From: WHSW01 sp033856255
GTDB taxonomy: Bacteria; Actinomycetota; Thermoleophilia; Solirubrobacterales; 70-9
NCBI GenBank assembly: GCA_033856255.1
Contig: JAWVFH010000046.1
Span: 62,001 to 126,000 of the forward strand
Length of the DNA: 64,000 nucleotides
Direction: 5' to 3'
Shown: positions 32,727-41,571 of the stretch, one piece after another
Position numbering within the stretch: position 1 is the stretch's first letter
Layout of the letters: every line of letters begins with the position of its first letter
Notes under the pieces: model-generated
What the model saw: the letters and a program-made list of their open reading frames with translations, nothing else
Told to the model about the DNA's origin: nothing
Database searches by the model: none
Translations under genes and position numbers: made by a program

Positions 32727-34517
32727 GTGCAGGAGGAGTCGCCCGAGTCGAGCCCGTTCGCCGGTGAGCGCAGCACGTCCTGGGCGCTGCGGCGCTTCTG
32801 GAGGGCGAACGTGCGGCCCGTCTGGCGTCAGCTCCGGGCGCCGATCATCGTCCTGCTGGGGCTGACCGTGATCGTCTTCGGCACGATCGGCTACGGCAAG
32901 CTCGGCGACGACTGGTGGGAGGCGTTGTTCAAGTCGTTCCAGCTCTACGCCTTCGGCGGCTCGCTGCAGAGCGGCGACCCGCTGGTCCTCAACATCGCCC
33001 GCGTGCTCGGGCCGCTTCTCGTCGGTGTCGCCGCGATCCGCGGCCTCCTGGTCCTCTCTCGCGAGCAGCTGCGACTGATCGGCTTTCGCCTCTTCCGCCG
33101 CAACCACACCGTCATCGTCGGCCTCGGCGACGTCGGCTTCAAGCTCGCGGCCAGCCTCAACGATCTCGGCGAGCGGGTGATCGCGATCGACCGCGACGCG
33201 ACCCAGCCCTCGATCGCGGGGTGCAGAGAGCGCGGGATCAGCGTTCTCGTCGGCGACGCCGCGGATCCCGACCTGCTGCGGACCGCGTGCGTACACCGCG
33301 CCAGCTATCTGATCGTCGCGCCCGGAAGCGACGGCGTCGCCGCCGACGTCGTCGCCGCCGCGGCGGCGATCACGACCGACCGCGCCGATCGTCCGCTCAA
33401 GGTGATCGCCCACATCGAGGATCGGGCCCTCTGGCAGGCGCTGCGGGCGCACACGGTTTCCCACGGTGACGGCCCCGACCTCGAGGTCGAGTTCTTCAAC
33501 CTCTACGAGACCGCCGGCCGCCTGGTGCTCGACCGCGACCCCCCGTTCAGCGCCGAGGCCGCCGCCGGACACCGCGGTCCCCGGGTGCTGATCGTCGCCG
33601 ACCAGGCGATCGCCGAGGTCCTGATCGTGAATGCCGCCAGGCTGTGGCGAAACTCGCGCGCCGACGAACGGGCGCGGATCGTGATCACGCTCGCCGCGGC
33701 CGGAGCCGAGGCCGAGTGCGAGCGGTTGCGCGAGCGCTACCCGGCGATCGACTCGATCGCGGACCTCGATCCGTGGGAGATCGACCTCGCCTCGCCGGCC
33801 GTGCGCGAATCGGCCCGCAATCACGACGCCGGGGCGGCCTACGTCGCGCTCGGCGACGAGGCCCGCGGCGCCGCTGTCGCCCTCACCCTGGCAGCGACCA
33901 ATCCCGCCGGCCGCAAGATCGTGCTGGCGATCAACGACAGGCGGCTCGGAGCTGCCCTGATCGCCGGCGCCGATGGCGGCACCGGAGCGATCAGGCTGTT
34001 CGGGATCCTCGAGCTGGTGCTCAGCCCCCGCTTCCTCGTCGACGGCCTGCGGGAAACGCTGGCCAGGGCGATGCACGACAGCTACGAGCGCTCACAGCTG
34101 GCCACGGGAGAAACCGAGCTTCCGTACGTGAAGCCGTGGGCCGCGCTCGAGGACGACGCGAAGTCCTCAAACCGCGACTTCGCCGCCGACATCCCGCGCA
34201 AGCTCACGGCGGTCGGCTGCATGGTCGTGCCGGCGGCTCTGCCCGATGTCGAGCGTTCGACGCGCATCTTCGAGCAGCACGTCGGCGACCGGCTGGAGGA
34301 GCTGGCCGAGGCCGAGCACGAGCGCTGGATGGCCGAGCGCATCCGTAGCGGCTGGTCGTATGCCGCGGAGCGCGACAATGCGGCCAAGCTGCACGACTGC
34401 CTGGTGCCGTACGAGCAGCTGTCGGAGGCCGACAAGGAGAAGGACAGGGTGACGATCCGCGAGCTGCCCGAGATGCTCGCCAAGGCCGGCTTCGCGATCG
34501 AGCGAACGGCCTCCTAG
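32727..34517 (+). CDS. Membrane TrkA-N (RCK-like) protein with C-terminal RyR domain
   Basis: A 596-residue protein. Two N-terminal hydrophobic segments (APIIVLLGLTVIVFGTIGYG, about 35-57; VLGPLLVGVAAIRGLLVL, about 92-112) precede a Rossmann TrkA-N domain (HTVIVGLGDVGFKLAASLND, then VIAIDRDA). A second, degenerate Rossmann half follows. The last 85 residues are an RyR domain: AEAEHERWMAERIRSGWSYA, LHDCLVPYEQLSEADKEKD. TrkA-N senses NAD or other nucleotides; RyR domains in bacteria have been proposed as ligand sensors in nucleotide-signalling systems. The TIGYG near helix 1 recalls a potassium filter, but there is no pore architecture around it. It begins at a leaderless-type GTG. Confidence 0.78.
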   Translation: MQEESPESSPFAGERSTSWALRRFWRANVRPVWRQLRAPIIVLLGLTVIVFGTIGYGKLGDDWWEALFKSFQLYAFGGSLQSGDPLVLNIARVLGPLLVGVAAIRGLLVLSREQLRLIGFRLFRRNHTVIVGLGDVGFKLAASLNDLGERVIAIDRDATQPSIAGCRERGISVLVGDAADPDLLRTACVHRASYLIVAPGSDGVAADVVAAAAAITTDRADRPLKVIAHIEDRALWQALRAHTVSHGDGPDLEVEFFNLYETAGRLVLDRDPPFSAEAAAGHRGPRVLIVADQAIAEVLIVNAARLWRNSRADERARIVITLAAAGAEAECERLRERYPAIDSIADLDPWEIDLASPAVRESARNHDAGAAYVALGDEARGAAVALTLAATNPAGRKIVLAINDRRLGAALIAGADGGTGAIRLFGILELVLSPRFLVDGLRETLARAMHDSYERSQLATGETELPYVKPWAALEDDAKSSNRDFAADIPRKLTAVGCMVVPAALPDVERSTRIFEQHVGDRLEELAEAEHERWMAERIRSGWSYAAERDNAAKLHDCLVPYEQLSEADKEKDRVTIRELPEMLAKAGFAIERTAS

Positions 34518-34518
34518 G

Positions 34519-35919
34519 TCAGGAGCCCGGGATCCAGAGCTCGCCAGGCTTGCCCTCCGGATCGGCGGCATCCTCGGCCTTGGGCGAATCCTTCTCCGGG
34601 GTCCAGATCTGCTCGCGGGCGGCGGCTCGCTCCATCGGGATCGGCTTCGCCGACTCGGCGATCGCGTCGGCGGCCTTGCGCATCCGCACCTCGTCGCGCA
34701 GCAGGTGGTCGCGGCCGGACTCGCGCAGGCGCTCGAGCAGCTTCCCGGGCGAGTTCTTGCCCTCGCCGGGGCCGATCGCCTCGATCAGGTCCTCGTCGCT
34801 GGGCTCGATCCCCTCCGCCTCGGCGACCGCGGCGAGGACGGCCTCGCGGCGCAGAGCGCGCTCGGCGTCCTCCTCGGCGTCGTCGATCAGGTCGTGGCGG
34901 TCCTTGCCCTGCATCTGCGCGTACGCCTGCGGGTCGATCCCCCGCGAGGCGAGCTGACGCTCGATCCGCTCCCAGAGCTCGTGCGCGCGGGCGTGGACGA
35001 GCTCATGCGGGATCTCCAGCTTGGCGTTCGCGGCGACGGCATCGACGGCGGCCTCGCGGAACTCTGCCTCGGCGCGCTGCTCGAGGCCCTCCCCGAGGCG
35101 CGAGCGGATCTCCGTTCGCAGCTCTTCGATCGTCTCGAACTCCGACGCCTCGGAGGCGAACTCGTCGTCGAGCTCCGGCAGGTCCTTCTCGCGAACCTCC
35201 TTGACGGTGACGGCGAAGGTCGCCGTCTTGCCCGCCAGCTGCTCGGGCTGGTGGTCGTCGGGGAACGTGACTTCGACCGTGCGCTCGTCGCCCGCGGAGG
35301 CGCCGGTGAGCGCGGCATCGAACTCCGCCAGCAGGCTCTCGCTGCCGAGCTCGATCACGAAGTCGTGTCCCTCCGAGCCCTCGAACGGCTCGCCGTCGAT
35401 CGTCCCGGCGAAGTCGATCACCACGGCGTCGCCGGCCGCGGCCGGGCGCTCGACCGGTGAGAGACTGGCGAAGCCCTCGCGGAGACGGTCGAGCTCGGCC
35501 TCGATGGCCTCCTCCGGCACCTCGATCTCCGCCTTGCCGACCTCGAGCCCCCGCCACTCGCCGAGCTCGGCCTTCGGGCGCACGCCGACCTCGATCGTGA
35601 ACCGCAGCTCCTCGCCCTCGGCCGGGATCTCGCCGACGTCGAGCTTCGGGTCGCCGACCGAGGCGACGCCGGAGTCGAGCAGCGCCCGCTCATACCACTC
35701 CGGCAACCCGTCTCGCAGCGCCTGCTCGATCACCGCCTCGCGGCCGATCCGCTGGATCACGAGCTGCGCCGGCACCTTGCCCTTGCGAAAGCCGGGCATC
35801 TTCATCTCGCCGGCGAGCGTGGCGGCGGCCCGGTCGACTCGCTTGGCGAGCAGCTCGGGCTCGACCGCGACCTCGATCTTGACCCGCGATTCGGGCAGCT
35901 CGGTGACTTCGGTTCTCAT
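34519..35919 (-). CDS. tig: Trigger factor (ribosome-associated chaperone)
   Basis: A 466-residue chaperone. The ribosome-binding N-domain has the signature GFRKGKVPAQLV; a FKBP-type PPIase domain follows (about 150-235, ending VKEVREKDLPELDDEFA), and a C-terminal helical cradle. The extra 40-residue tail (EQIWTPEKDSPKAEDAADP) is acidic and low-complexity. The start is ATG at 35917-35919. In many actinobacteria tig is followed by clpP1-clpP2-clpX; here clpP is 4.6 kb further on. It abuts the TrkA-RyR gene end to end (one base apart). Confidence 0.96.
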   Translation of the reverse strand: MRTEVTELPESRVKIEVAVEPELLAKRVDRAAATLAGEMKMPGFRKGKVPAQLVIQRIGREAVIEQALRDGLPEWYERALLDSGVASVGDPKLDVGEIPAEGEELRFTIEVGVRPKAELGEWRGLEVGKAEIEVPEEAIEAELDRLREGFASLSPVERPAAAGDAVVIDFAGTIDGEPFEGSEGHDFVIELGSESLLAEFDAALTGASAGDERTVEVTFPDDHQPEQLAGKTATFAVTVKEVREKDLPELDDEFASEASEFETIEELRTEIRSRLGEGLEQRAEAEFREAAVDAVAANAKLEIPHELVHARAHELWERIERQLASRGIDPQAYAQMQGKDRHDLIDDAEEDAERALRREAVLAAVAEAEGIEPSDEDLIEAIGPGEGKNSPGKLLERLRESGRDHLLRDEVRMRKAADAIAESAKPIPMERAAAREQIWTPEKDSPKAEDAADPEGKPGELWIPGS

Positions 35920-35942
35920 CGGGTTGGCAGCTTAGCCCCCAC

Positions 35943-35948
35943 TACGCT
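35943..35948 (+). promoter_or_regulatory. TACGCT -10 box before the aldo/keto reductase
   Basis: TACGCT lies 7 bases before GTG at 35956, in the leaderless spacing. TTGGCA is only 13 bases upstream, too close for a normal -35, so this is weak support. Confidence 0.3.
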
Positions 35949-35955
35949 TCAGCCC

Positions 35956-37095
35956 GTGGAGCCAGGCAGAACCGCGATCGGCACCTGGAGCGGCGGGCGC
36001 TTCATGCACTTCGGCGAACCGATCGACGACGAGCGGCTGCTGGCGCTGCTGCGCCCGGGCGACGGCATCGACACCGTGATCACCGCCGACGTCTACGGCG
36101 CCGGCGACGCCGACGCCCTGCTCGGCCGCGCACTCGAGGGCATCGCCCGCGACTCGTATTCGCTGGTCGGCGCTGTCGGCCACGACTTCGTCGACGGCGA
36201 GCGCGATGGCCCGCGCGGCTTCCCGCGCTTCACCGACCCGAGCCTGCGCGGGCCCGGCGAGTACGCCTCCTATCTGCGCCGGGCGACCGAGGCGAGCCTG
36301 GCGCGCACGGGCGCCGACTCCTTCGACCTGCTGCTGCTCCACAACCCCGACCGGGTCGGCTTCACCTCGGAGGCCGCGTGGGACGGGATGTCGGCCCTTC
36401 GGGACGCCGGCCTGACTTCCGCGATCGGGGTCGCCCCGGGGCCGGCGAACGGCTTCACCCTCGACCTGCTCGACTGCTTCGAGCGCTACGGCGACCGGAT
36501 CGACTGGGCGATGGTGATCCTCAACCCGCTCGAGCCCTGGCCCGGCGAGCTCTGCCTCGCCGCCGCCGCCGAGCGCGACGTGCGGGTGATCACGCGGGTG
36601 GTCGACTACGGCGGCCTGTTCTGGGACGACGTCCTCCCCGGCCACGAGTTCGCCGAATTCGACCACCGGGGCTTCCGGCCCGAGGGATGGGTCGAGGCGG
36701 GCCACGAGCGGCTCGAGCTGATGCGCCCGATCGCCGCCGAGGCCGGGCTGACCCCGATCCAGCTCGCCTGTCAGTGGAACCTGGCCCACGAGGCGGTCGA
36801 GTGCGTCGCGCCGACCCTGATTCAGGAGTCCGGCCCGGGTGCGCGGCCGATCGAGGACAAGCGCGCCGAGCTGGCCGGGCTCCCGGCCCAGGCCCTGACC
36901 GCGGTCCAGGTCGAGCGGATCCGCGCGCTCGGCGACAACACCGGCTGTATGGCGCTGAAGGGCGCCAGCCCCGACCACGAGGGCGCGCAGCGGCCGGACC
37001 GCTGGGCGATCACCGACGAGCTGGTCGCCGCCGGCCGGCGCTGGGGAGTCGACCCCGAGCGCGACCTCGCCCGGCGCGCAGGCTCCGCGGTTTGA
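35956..37095 (+). CDS. Aldo/keto reductase family protein
   Basis: A 379-residue protein with the AKR-type (beta/alpha)8 barrel: FDTVITADVYG-like ADVYGAGDADALLGRAL (catalytic Asp/Tyr region), DSFDLLLLHNPDR, AIGVAPGPANGF and GLTPIQLACQWNLAHEAVEC. Such enzymes reduce carbonyls with NAD(P)H in the cytosol; closest type looks like the D-threo-aldose/pyridoxal-type branch. It lacks the usual clear GSR cofactor phosphate motif, so the cofactor is uncertain. A short membrane ORF follows with overlapping stop and start. Confidence 0.85.
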   Translation: MEPGRTAIGTWSGGRFMHFGEPIDDERLLALLRPGDGIDTVITADVYGAGDADALLGRALEGIARDSYSLVGAVGHDFVDGERDGPRGFPRFTDPSLRGPGEYASYLRRATEASLARTGADSFDLLLLHNPDRVGFTSEAAWDGMSALRDAGLTSAIGVAPGPANGFTLDLLDCFERYGDRIDWAMVILNPLEPWPGELCLAAAAERDVRVITRVVDYGGLFWDDVLPGHEFAEFDHRGFRPEGWVEAGHERLELMRPIAAEAGLTPIQLACQWNLAHEAVECVAPTLIQESGPGARPIEDKRAELAGLPAQALTAVQVERIRALGDNTGCMALKGASPDHEGAQRPDRWAITDELVAAGRRWGVDPERDLARRAGSAV

Positions 37096-37226
37096 GCCCG
37101 GCGCAGCGCTTCGCCGCCTGGGTGCTGACCGGCCCGATCGGTCGCTTCGCCGCCTTCTTCGGCGACCTCGGCGTCTACTGGTGGCGCTGGTTTCGGGGAC
37201 GCCGGGCCGAGGCCGGCGAGCGCTGA
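37092..37226 (+). CDS. Possible 44-residue membrane-associated protein
   Basis: TTG at 37092 overlaps the preceding stop as TTGA, typical of translational coupling. The product (RFAAWVLTGPIGRFAAFFGD then LGVYWWRWFRGRRAEAGER) is a hydrophobic, Trp-rich segment with a basic tail. Similar small proteins occur in actinobacteria, to my recollection. No independent ribosome site is seen. The 200 bases that follow, up to 37423, hold nothing I can identify. Confidence 0.45.
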   Translation: MSPAQRFAAWVLTGPIGRFAAFFGDLGVYWWRWFRGRRAEAGER

Positions 37227-37423
37227 GCCGATCGCTCAGTCGCGCGCCGTGGCCACCAGCGAGGGAGCGGCGACCGCGCGGGTGGCGGGCGCCTCGCCGC
37301 GACGCGCCGGCCGGCGGACCTTGACCTGCTCAGCCAGCCCGGCGACGGCGACTGGACCGACACCGCGCCACCGGGGCGGTCGCCAAGCGGACCTTCACCC
37401 TGCCATCGCGCTGACGCCTCGGA

Positions 37424-38920
37424 TCAGTGGCTCTCGGCGTAGCCGAGGATCGTGCGGTCGGTCAGCCACTCGACCGGGGCGCGGTCGTCGGTGTAGACGC
37501 TGCCCCCGGGCAGCCGCGGCGCCAGCCGGGCGGCGGCGATCAAGCCGAGCTCTCTCAGGTTGCCGTGCAGCCGGGCGCGGGCCGCGGCGGCCAGCCGCGC
37601 CGGCGAGGCCGGGGCCTCGCCGCCGACGAGCAGGGTGTTGGTCTGATCGGCGGGATCGCGCAGGACGGCGGGGAACACGGCCGCCATCGTCCGCCCCATG
37701 ACGCGCTCGAAATCGTCGCTGTGCTCCGCGTGGCCGACGTTGACGACCACCACGCCGCCGGGAGCGAGCCGGTCGCGGACGAGCTCGAAGAACTCCTTCG
37801 TCGCCAGGTAGAACGGAATGTACGGCTGGCGGTAGGCGTCGACGACGATCATGTCGTAGCCACCGTCGGAGCTGCGCAGCCAGGGGCGCGCGTCGGCGTC
37901 GGCGACGGTCAGGTTCGGGTTCGAGCCCATGTCGAAGTACCTGTAGCCGGCCGCGGTCACCTCGGGGTCGATCTCGACCCCGTCGACCTTCGTCCGCGGC
38001 CAGAAGTGCCCGTACTCGCGCGCGATCGTGCCCGCCGCGTTGCCCAGGATCGCGATCCGCTGCGGGGGCCGCTCGCGGGCCGCGAACGGCAACACGAGGT
38101 AGTCGTCCCAGTAGTCGGCGGTCAGATACCCCCGCGCCGGCAGGATCGAGTGCACGGCCTGGCCCTCGTTGAGCTCCAGGACCCGGTCTCCGTCGTCCTG
38201 CTCGACCACGCGGATGTACTGCAGCCGGGACTCGTCCTCGTAGAGGACCCGGCCGTCGGCGGTCGCCTTGACGCTCGCCGCCGGCAGCGCGATCGCCACC
38301 GCGAGCAAGGCCGGGACAACGGCAAAGCGCCAGCCTAGGCCGGCGCTCGCGACCAGCGCCAGGGCGAAGGCGAAGACGAGGAAGGTGCGCTGGGTGCCGG
38401 CGAACGGGATCAGCACCAGCGCGGCGAGCATCGTCCCGGTCAGCGAGCCGGCGGTCGAGATCGCGTACAGGCGCCCGGAGACCCGTCCGGCGTGCTCGAC
38501 GTCTTCGACCGCGAGCCGTAGGGCCCAGGGTGCGCAGCTGCCGAGCAGGACGACCGGGATCGCGATCAGGCAGAGGACCGCGGCCAGCGAGCCGACGAAG
38601 GCGCCGGCCTCGAGGTTGTCGAGGGCGTCGACCGAGAGGTCGAAGAACGGGCGCGCGATCAGCGGCACGATCGCCAGCAGCACCGCGGCGCCGAGGACGA
38701 CGAGACAGAGGCTGCGCAGCTCCGGTCGGCGGTCGGCGAGACGACCGCCGAGCCAGTAGCCGACCGAAAGCGCCACGAGGACGACGCCGATCGTGTTCGC
38801 CCAGACGATCGTCGAGGCGCCGAAGAACGGCGCCATCAGCCGCGCCGCGGCGATCTCGGCGCCGAGGCTGGCCGTTCCGACGACGAAGACGAGGGCGTAG
38901 AGAAGCCTGTGGTCGGTCAC
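37424..38920 (-). CDS. Membrane-bound spermidine synthase-like protein
   Basis: A 498-residue fusion of an N-terminal block of about seven membrane helices (LLYALVFVVGTASLGAEIAA, then GVVLVALSVGYWLGGRLADR) with a C-terminal spermidine-synthase-type methyltransferase fold (about 230-498: RIAILGNAAGTIAREY, VDGVEIDPEVTAAGYRYF, DMIVVDAYRQPYIPFYLATK). The Asp that binds the polyamine in true enzymes is present in VVDAY. Natural substrate is unknown for this membrane group. GTG at 38918-38920 overlaps the ctaG stop as GTGA, so they are coupled. Confidence 0.88.
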   Translation of the reverse strand: MTDHRLLYALVFVVGTASLGAEIAAARLMAPFFGASTIVWANTIGVVLVALSVGYWLGGRLADRRPELRSLCLVVLGAAVLLAIVPLIARPFFDLSVDALDNLEAGAFVGSLAAVLCLIAIPVVLLGSCAPWALRLAVEDVEHAGRVSGRLYAISTAGSLTGTMLAALVLIPFAGTQRTFLVFAFALALVASAGLGWRFAVVPALLAVAIALPAASVKATADGRVLYEDESRLQYIRVVEQDDGDRVLELNEGQAVHSILPARGYLTADYWDDYLVLPFAARERPPQRIAILGNAAGTIAREYGHFWPRTKVDGVEIDPEVTAAGYRYFDMGSNPNLTVADADARPWLRSSDGGYDMIVVDAYRQPYIPFYLATKEFFELVRDRLAPGGVVVVNVGHAEHSDDFERVMGRTMAAVFPAVLRDPADQTNTLLVGGEAPASPARLAAAARARLHGNLRELGLIAAARLAPRLPGGSVYTDDRAPVEWLTDRTILGYAESH

Positions 38921-39789
38921 GTGCCGCTGCCGAGGATCCGCTCTCGCAGCCGTTCGCCCTGCCCGGCGGCGACCGCGCGCGCTGCTCGGCCCGGATCGAG
39001 GTCGAACCCGTGCGCGTCGGCGAGGTCGAGCAGCGCCTGCTTCTCGTTGCTGCGGTTGGCGGCCCGGAAGAAGAGCCAGGTGAAGAGCCCCAGGGTGACG
39101 AAGCCGGTCCAGATCATCATCACGTTGCCGGCGGCCCCCTGGTCGGAGAGCGCGCCGATCCCGTGCTTGGCCTCGCCCGGCGCGTAGTCGGGATAGAGCA
39201 CCGACCCGGACCAGATCAGGACGTTGGCGAGCACCGCCTCGAGCAGCCGGACGACGATCACGTAGATCAGCATCGCCCCGTCGCCGAACCAGGTCGGTTT
39301 CGGCAGCGGTCCGACCAGCGGCAGCCACATCGCCAGCCCGAAGCTGAAGAAGCAGGCGTGCTGCGCGAAGTGCAGCAGCGAGCTGTCCAGGACCCCGTCG
39401 TAGAGGAACGAGAGGTGCCAGACGTAGAGGTTGAGCGCCCAGACGGGAAGCGCGATCAGCGGATTGCCGAACGCCCGCAGCCAGCCGAACGGTCGCCGGG
39501 CCAGCAGCGGCTGCAGGATCGGCCCGGTGAGGCCGAGCGCGATCAGCAATCCGGCCAGATCGCCGACCAGCAGATGCTGGACCATGTGCGCGACGACGAC
39601 CTCCTCGGCGACCGGCGCCAGCGGCGGCAGGTCGGAGACCAGGAGGACGAACATCCCGGCCCCAAACGAGACCTGGCGCCAGAGGTCGACCGGCCGGTCG
39701 CGGACAGCGAGGGTCCGCACCCGGCGCGCATAGGCGACCGCGACGGCGATCAGCAGCAGCGGCGCCGCGACGTCGATCAGCGCGTCCAC
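38917..39789 (-). CDS. ctaG: Cytochrome c oxidase assembly factor CtaG (caa3-CtaG family)
   Basis: A 290-residue membrane protein with seven helices and conserved His residues: HMVQHLLVGDLAGLLIALG, LYVWHLSFLYDG, LLHFAQHACFFSFGLAMW. The family helps insert copper or assemble cytochrome c oxidase. The start is GTG at 39787-39789. It overlaps the spermidine-synthase-like gene by 4 bases and follows corA by 10. No oxidase subunit gene lies in the window. Confidence 0.9.
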   Translation of the reverse strand: MDALIDVAAPLLLIAVAVAYARRVRTLAVRDRPVDLWRQVSFGAGMFVLLVSDLPPLAPVAEEVVVAHMVQHLLVGDLAGLLIALGLTGPILQPLLARRPFGWLRAFGNPLIALPVWALNLYVWHLSFLYDGVLDSSLLHFAQHACFFSFGLAMWLPLVGPLPKPTWFGDGAMLIYVIVVRLLEAVLANVLIWSGSVLYPDYAPGEAKHGIGALSDQGAAGNVMMIWTGFVTLGLFTWLFFRAANRSNEKQALLDLADAHGFDLDPGRAARAVAAGQGERLRERILGSGT

Positions 39790-39799
39790 GCAGGAAAAG

Positions 39800-40771
39800 C
39801 TACAGCCAGCGAATCCGCTTGAAGAAGGTGTAGAGGAAGGCGACGGCGAACGCCATCATCGCCAGCGCGACCCAGTAGCCCCAGGGCTCGTCGAGCTCCG
39901 GCATGTGGGTGAAGTTCATGCCCCAGATCGAGGCGAGGAACGTGGGCACGGCGATGATCGCCGCGTAGGCCGAGATCGCGCGGACGACCTCGTTCTGACG
40001 CACGCCGAGCAAGGCCAGGTTGGCCTCCAGGATCGAGGTCAACAGCTCCCGCTGGGCGGTGACCTGCTCGTCGACGCGGCGCGCGTGGTCGGCGACGTCG
40101 CGGAAATAGCGGCGCAGCTGCTCGTCCATGTTCGGGAACGCACCGCGCTCCAGCGCCTCCAGCGGCGCCAGCAGCGGGGCCGTCGCGTGGTGGAACTCGA
40201 TCACCTCGCGCTTCAGGAAGTAGATCCGCTGGGTCGAGTCGGTGCCGTCGCTGAAGATCTCCGTCTCGACCTCGGTGATGTCGTTGTCGATCCCCTCGAC
40301 CACCGGCTGGTAGTCGTCGACGACCTTGTCGACGATCGCCCAGACCGCCGCGGCGGGCCCGAACTCCAGCAGCTCCGGGTGGTCCTCCAGGTGCTTGCGG
40401 ACGCCCTTCAGCTCGCTGGCGGCACCGTGGCGAACGGCGATCACGTACGTGCTCGAGAGGAAGAGCATGATCTCGCCGAACTCGACCTCCTCCTTGGCGT
40501 CGTCGTAGCGCGCGGGGCGCAGGACGACGAAGTAGGAGTCCGCGTAGTCCTCGAGCTTCGGCCGCTGATGCGCACCGTAGGCGTCCTCGAGCGCCAGCTC
40601 GTGCAGGTCGAAGCGCTCGCCGACGTCGCGCAGCTCGTCGACCGTGGGCTCGAACAGGCCGAGCCAGACGAAGTCGCCGTCGCCGACCACGCAGTTGGCG
40701 GCGACGTCGAGCGGCAGCTGGCCCTCGTGCTGGCGCACGCCGTCCCGGTAGTGGGCGCAATCGACGATCAC
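39800..40771 (-). CDS. corA: CorA-family magnesium/cobalt transporter
   Basis: A 323-residue pentameric divalent-cation channel. A long cytosolic N-terminal funnel (about 1-260, with LALEDAYGAHQRPKLEDYAD) leads to two C-terminal membrane helices; the GMN signature WGMNFTHMPEL joins them. The start is GTG at 40769-40771. It is the first of a three-gene run (corA, ctaG, spermidine-synthase-like) and follows lemA after a 90-base gap with a hairpin. Confidence 0.95.
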   Translation of the reverse strand: MIVDCAHYRDGVRQHEGQLPLDVAANCVVGDGDFVWLGLFEPTVDELRDVGERFDLHELALEDAYGAHQRPKLEDYADSYFVVLRPARYDDAKEEVEFGEIMLFLSSTYVIAVRHGAASELKGVRKHLEDHPELLEFGPAAAVWAIVDKVVDDYQPVVEGIDNDITEVETEIFSDGTDSTQRIYFLKREVIEFHHATAPLLAPLEALERGAFPNMDEQLRRYFRDVADHARRVDEQVTAQRELLTSILEANLALLGVRQNEVVRAISAYAAIIAVPTFLASIWGMNFTHMPELDEPWGYWVALAMMAFAVAFLYTFFKRIRWL

Positions 40772-40827
40772 GCCGGGGTTTTCAGCCTCGGGCGCCCGCC
40801 TCCTGCGCGCCGACGATTTCCTGCATC

Positions 40828-40851
40828 GCCGGCCCGGGGCCGCGGGCCGGC
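40828..40851. terminator. GC-only hairpin after lemA
   Basis: GCCGGCCCG, 6-base loop, CGGGCCGGC: a perfect 9-base stem, 10 bases past the lemA stop and 57 bases before corA. It fits an intrinsic-type transcript end without a T-run. Confidence 0.5.
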
Positions 40852-40861
40852 TGCGGGCCCC

Positions 40862-41527
40862 CTACTGCGCGGGCGGTGCGGGCGGCGCGGGCGGAGCCGG
40901 GTCGGCCGGCGGCGCGGCGGGCGCGGCCGGGGCCGCGGCGGGCGCGGCCGCCGGGGCCGGTGCCGCCCCATCGCTGAACGACACCGTCGGGGCCTCGCGG
41001 TCGCCCGGATCCTCGATCTCGAAGAACTCGCGCGCGGTGAAGCCGCCGGAGTTGGCGATCACCGAGTTCGGGAAGATCTGGATCTTCGTGTTGTAGGCCT
41101 GGACGTTGGAGTTGTAGATCCGGCGCGAGGCCTGGATCTCGTCCTCGAGCTCGGAGAGGTTGCGCATCAGCTGCTGGAAGTTCTCGGTCGCGCGCAGCGT
41201 CGGGTACTGCTCGGCGACGACCCGCAGACCGCCGAGCGCCTGGCTCAGCATGCCCTCCGCGGCGCTCGCCTGAGCCGGCCCCTGTGCCTGCATCGCTGCG
41301 GCCCGTGCCTGGGTCACCTTCTCGAACGTCTCACGCTCGTGCGTCGCGTAACCCTTGACCGCCTCGACCAGGTTGGGGATCAGGTCGTGCCGTCGCTTGA
41401 GCTGGACGTCGATTCCGGACCAGGACTCGTCGACCCTGTTTCGCGACCCGATGATCGAGTTGCGGATCAGGATGTAGGTCAGCCCGATCAGCAGCAGGAC
41501 GGCGATGACGATGATGGCTACGACCAT
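40862..41527 (-). CDS. lemA: LemA family membrane protein
   Basis: A 221-residue protein with an N-terminal helix anchor (VVAIIVIAVLLLIGLTYILI), then the LemA coiled-coil bundle (VDVQLKRRHDLIPNLVEAVK-type IDVQLKRRHDLIPNLVEAVK, ATENFQQLMRNLSELEDEIQ, NSNVQAYNTKIQIFPNSVIA). Precise function is unknown. The last 45 residues are a Pro/Ala repeat tail (APAAPPADPAPPAPPAPP), absent from usual LemA proteins of about 185 residues. It has its own upstream region and is followed by a hairpin. Confidence 0.9.
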   Translation of the reverse strand: MVVAIIVIAVLLLIGLTYILIRNSIIGSRNRVDESWSGIDVQLKRRHDLIPNLVEAVKGYATHERETFEKVTQARAAAMQAQGPAQASAAEGMLSQALGGLRVVAEQYPTLRATENFQQLMRNLSELEDEIQASRRIYNSNVQAYNTKIQIFPNSVIANSGGFTAREFFEIEDPGDREAPTVSFSDGAAPAPAAAPAAAPAAPAAPPADPAPPAPPAPPAQ

Positions 41528-41571
41528 TGAGTTCCAGACCTCTCGTTTGAAGTTGCGGGCGTGATTATGTC

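Noticed and set aside
32755..32960. TIGYG in the TrkA-RyR protein as a potassium-channel filter
   Set aside because: It comes at the end of the first hydrophobic segment, not between two pore helices with a pore loop, so a channel is not supported.
37227..37423. Possible gene remnant between the aldo/keto reductase pair and the spermidine-synthase-like gene
   Set aside because: Short frames on both strands have no domain, start signal or consistent similarity. I see only GC-rich intergenic sequence.
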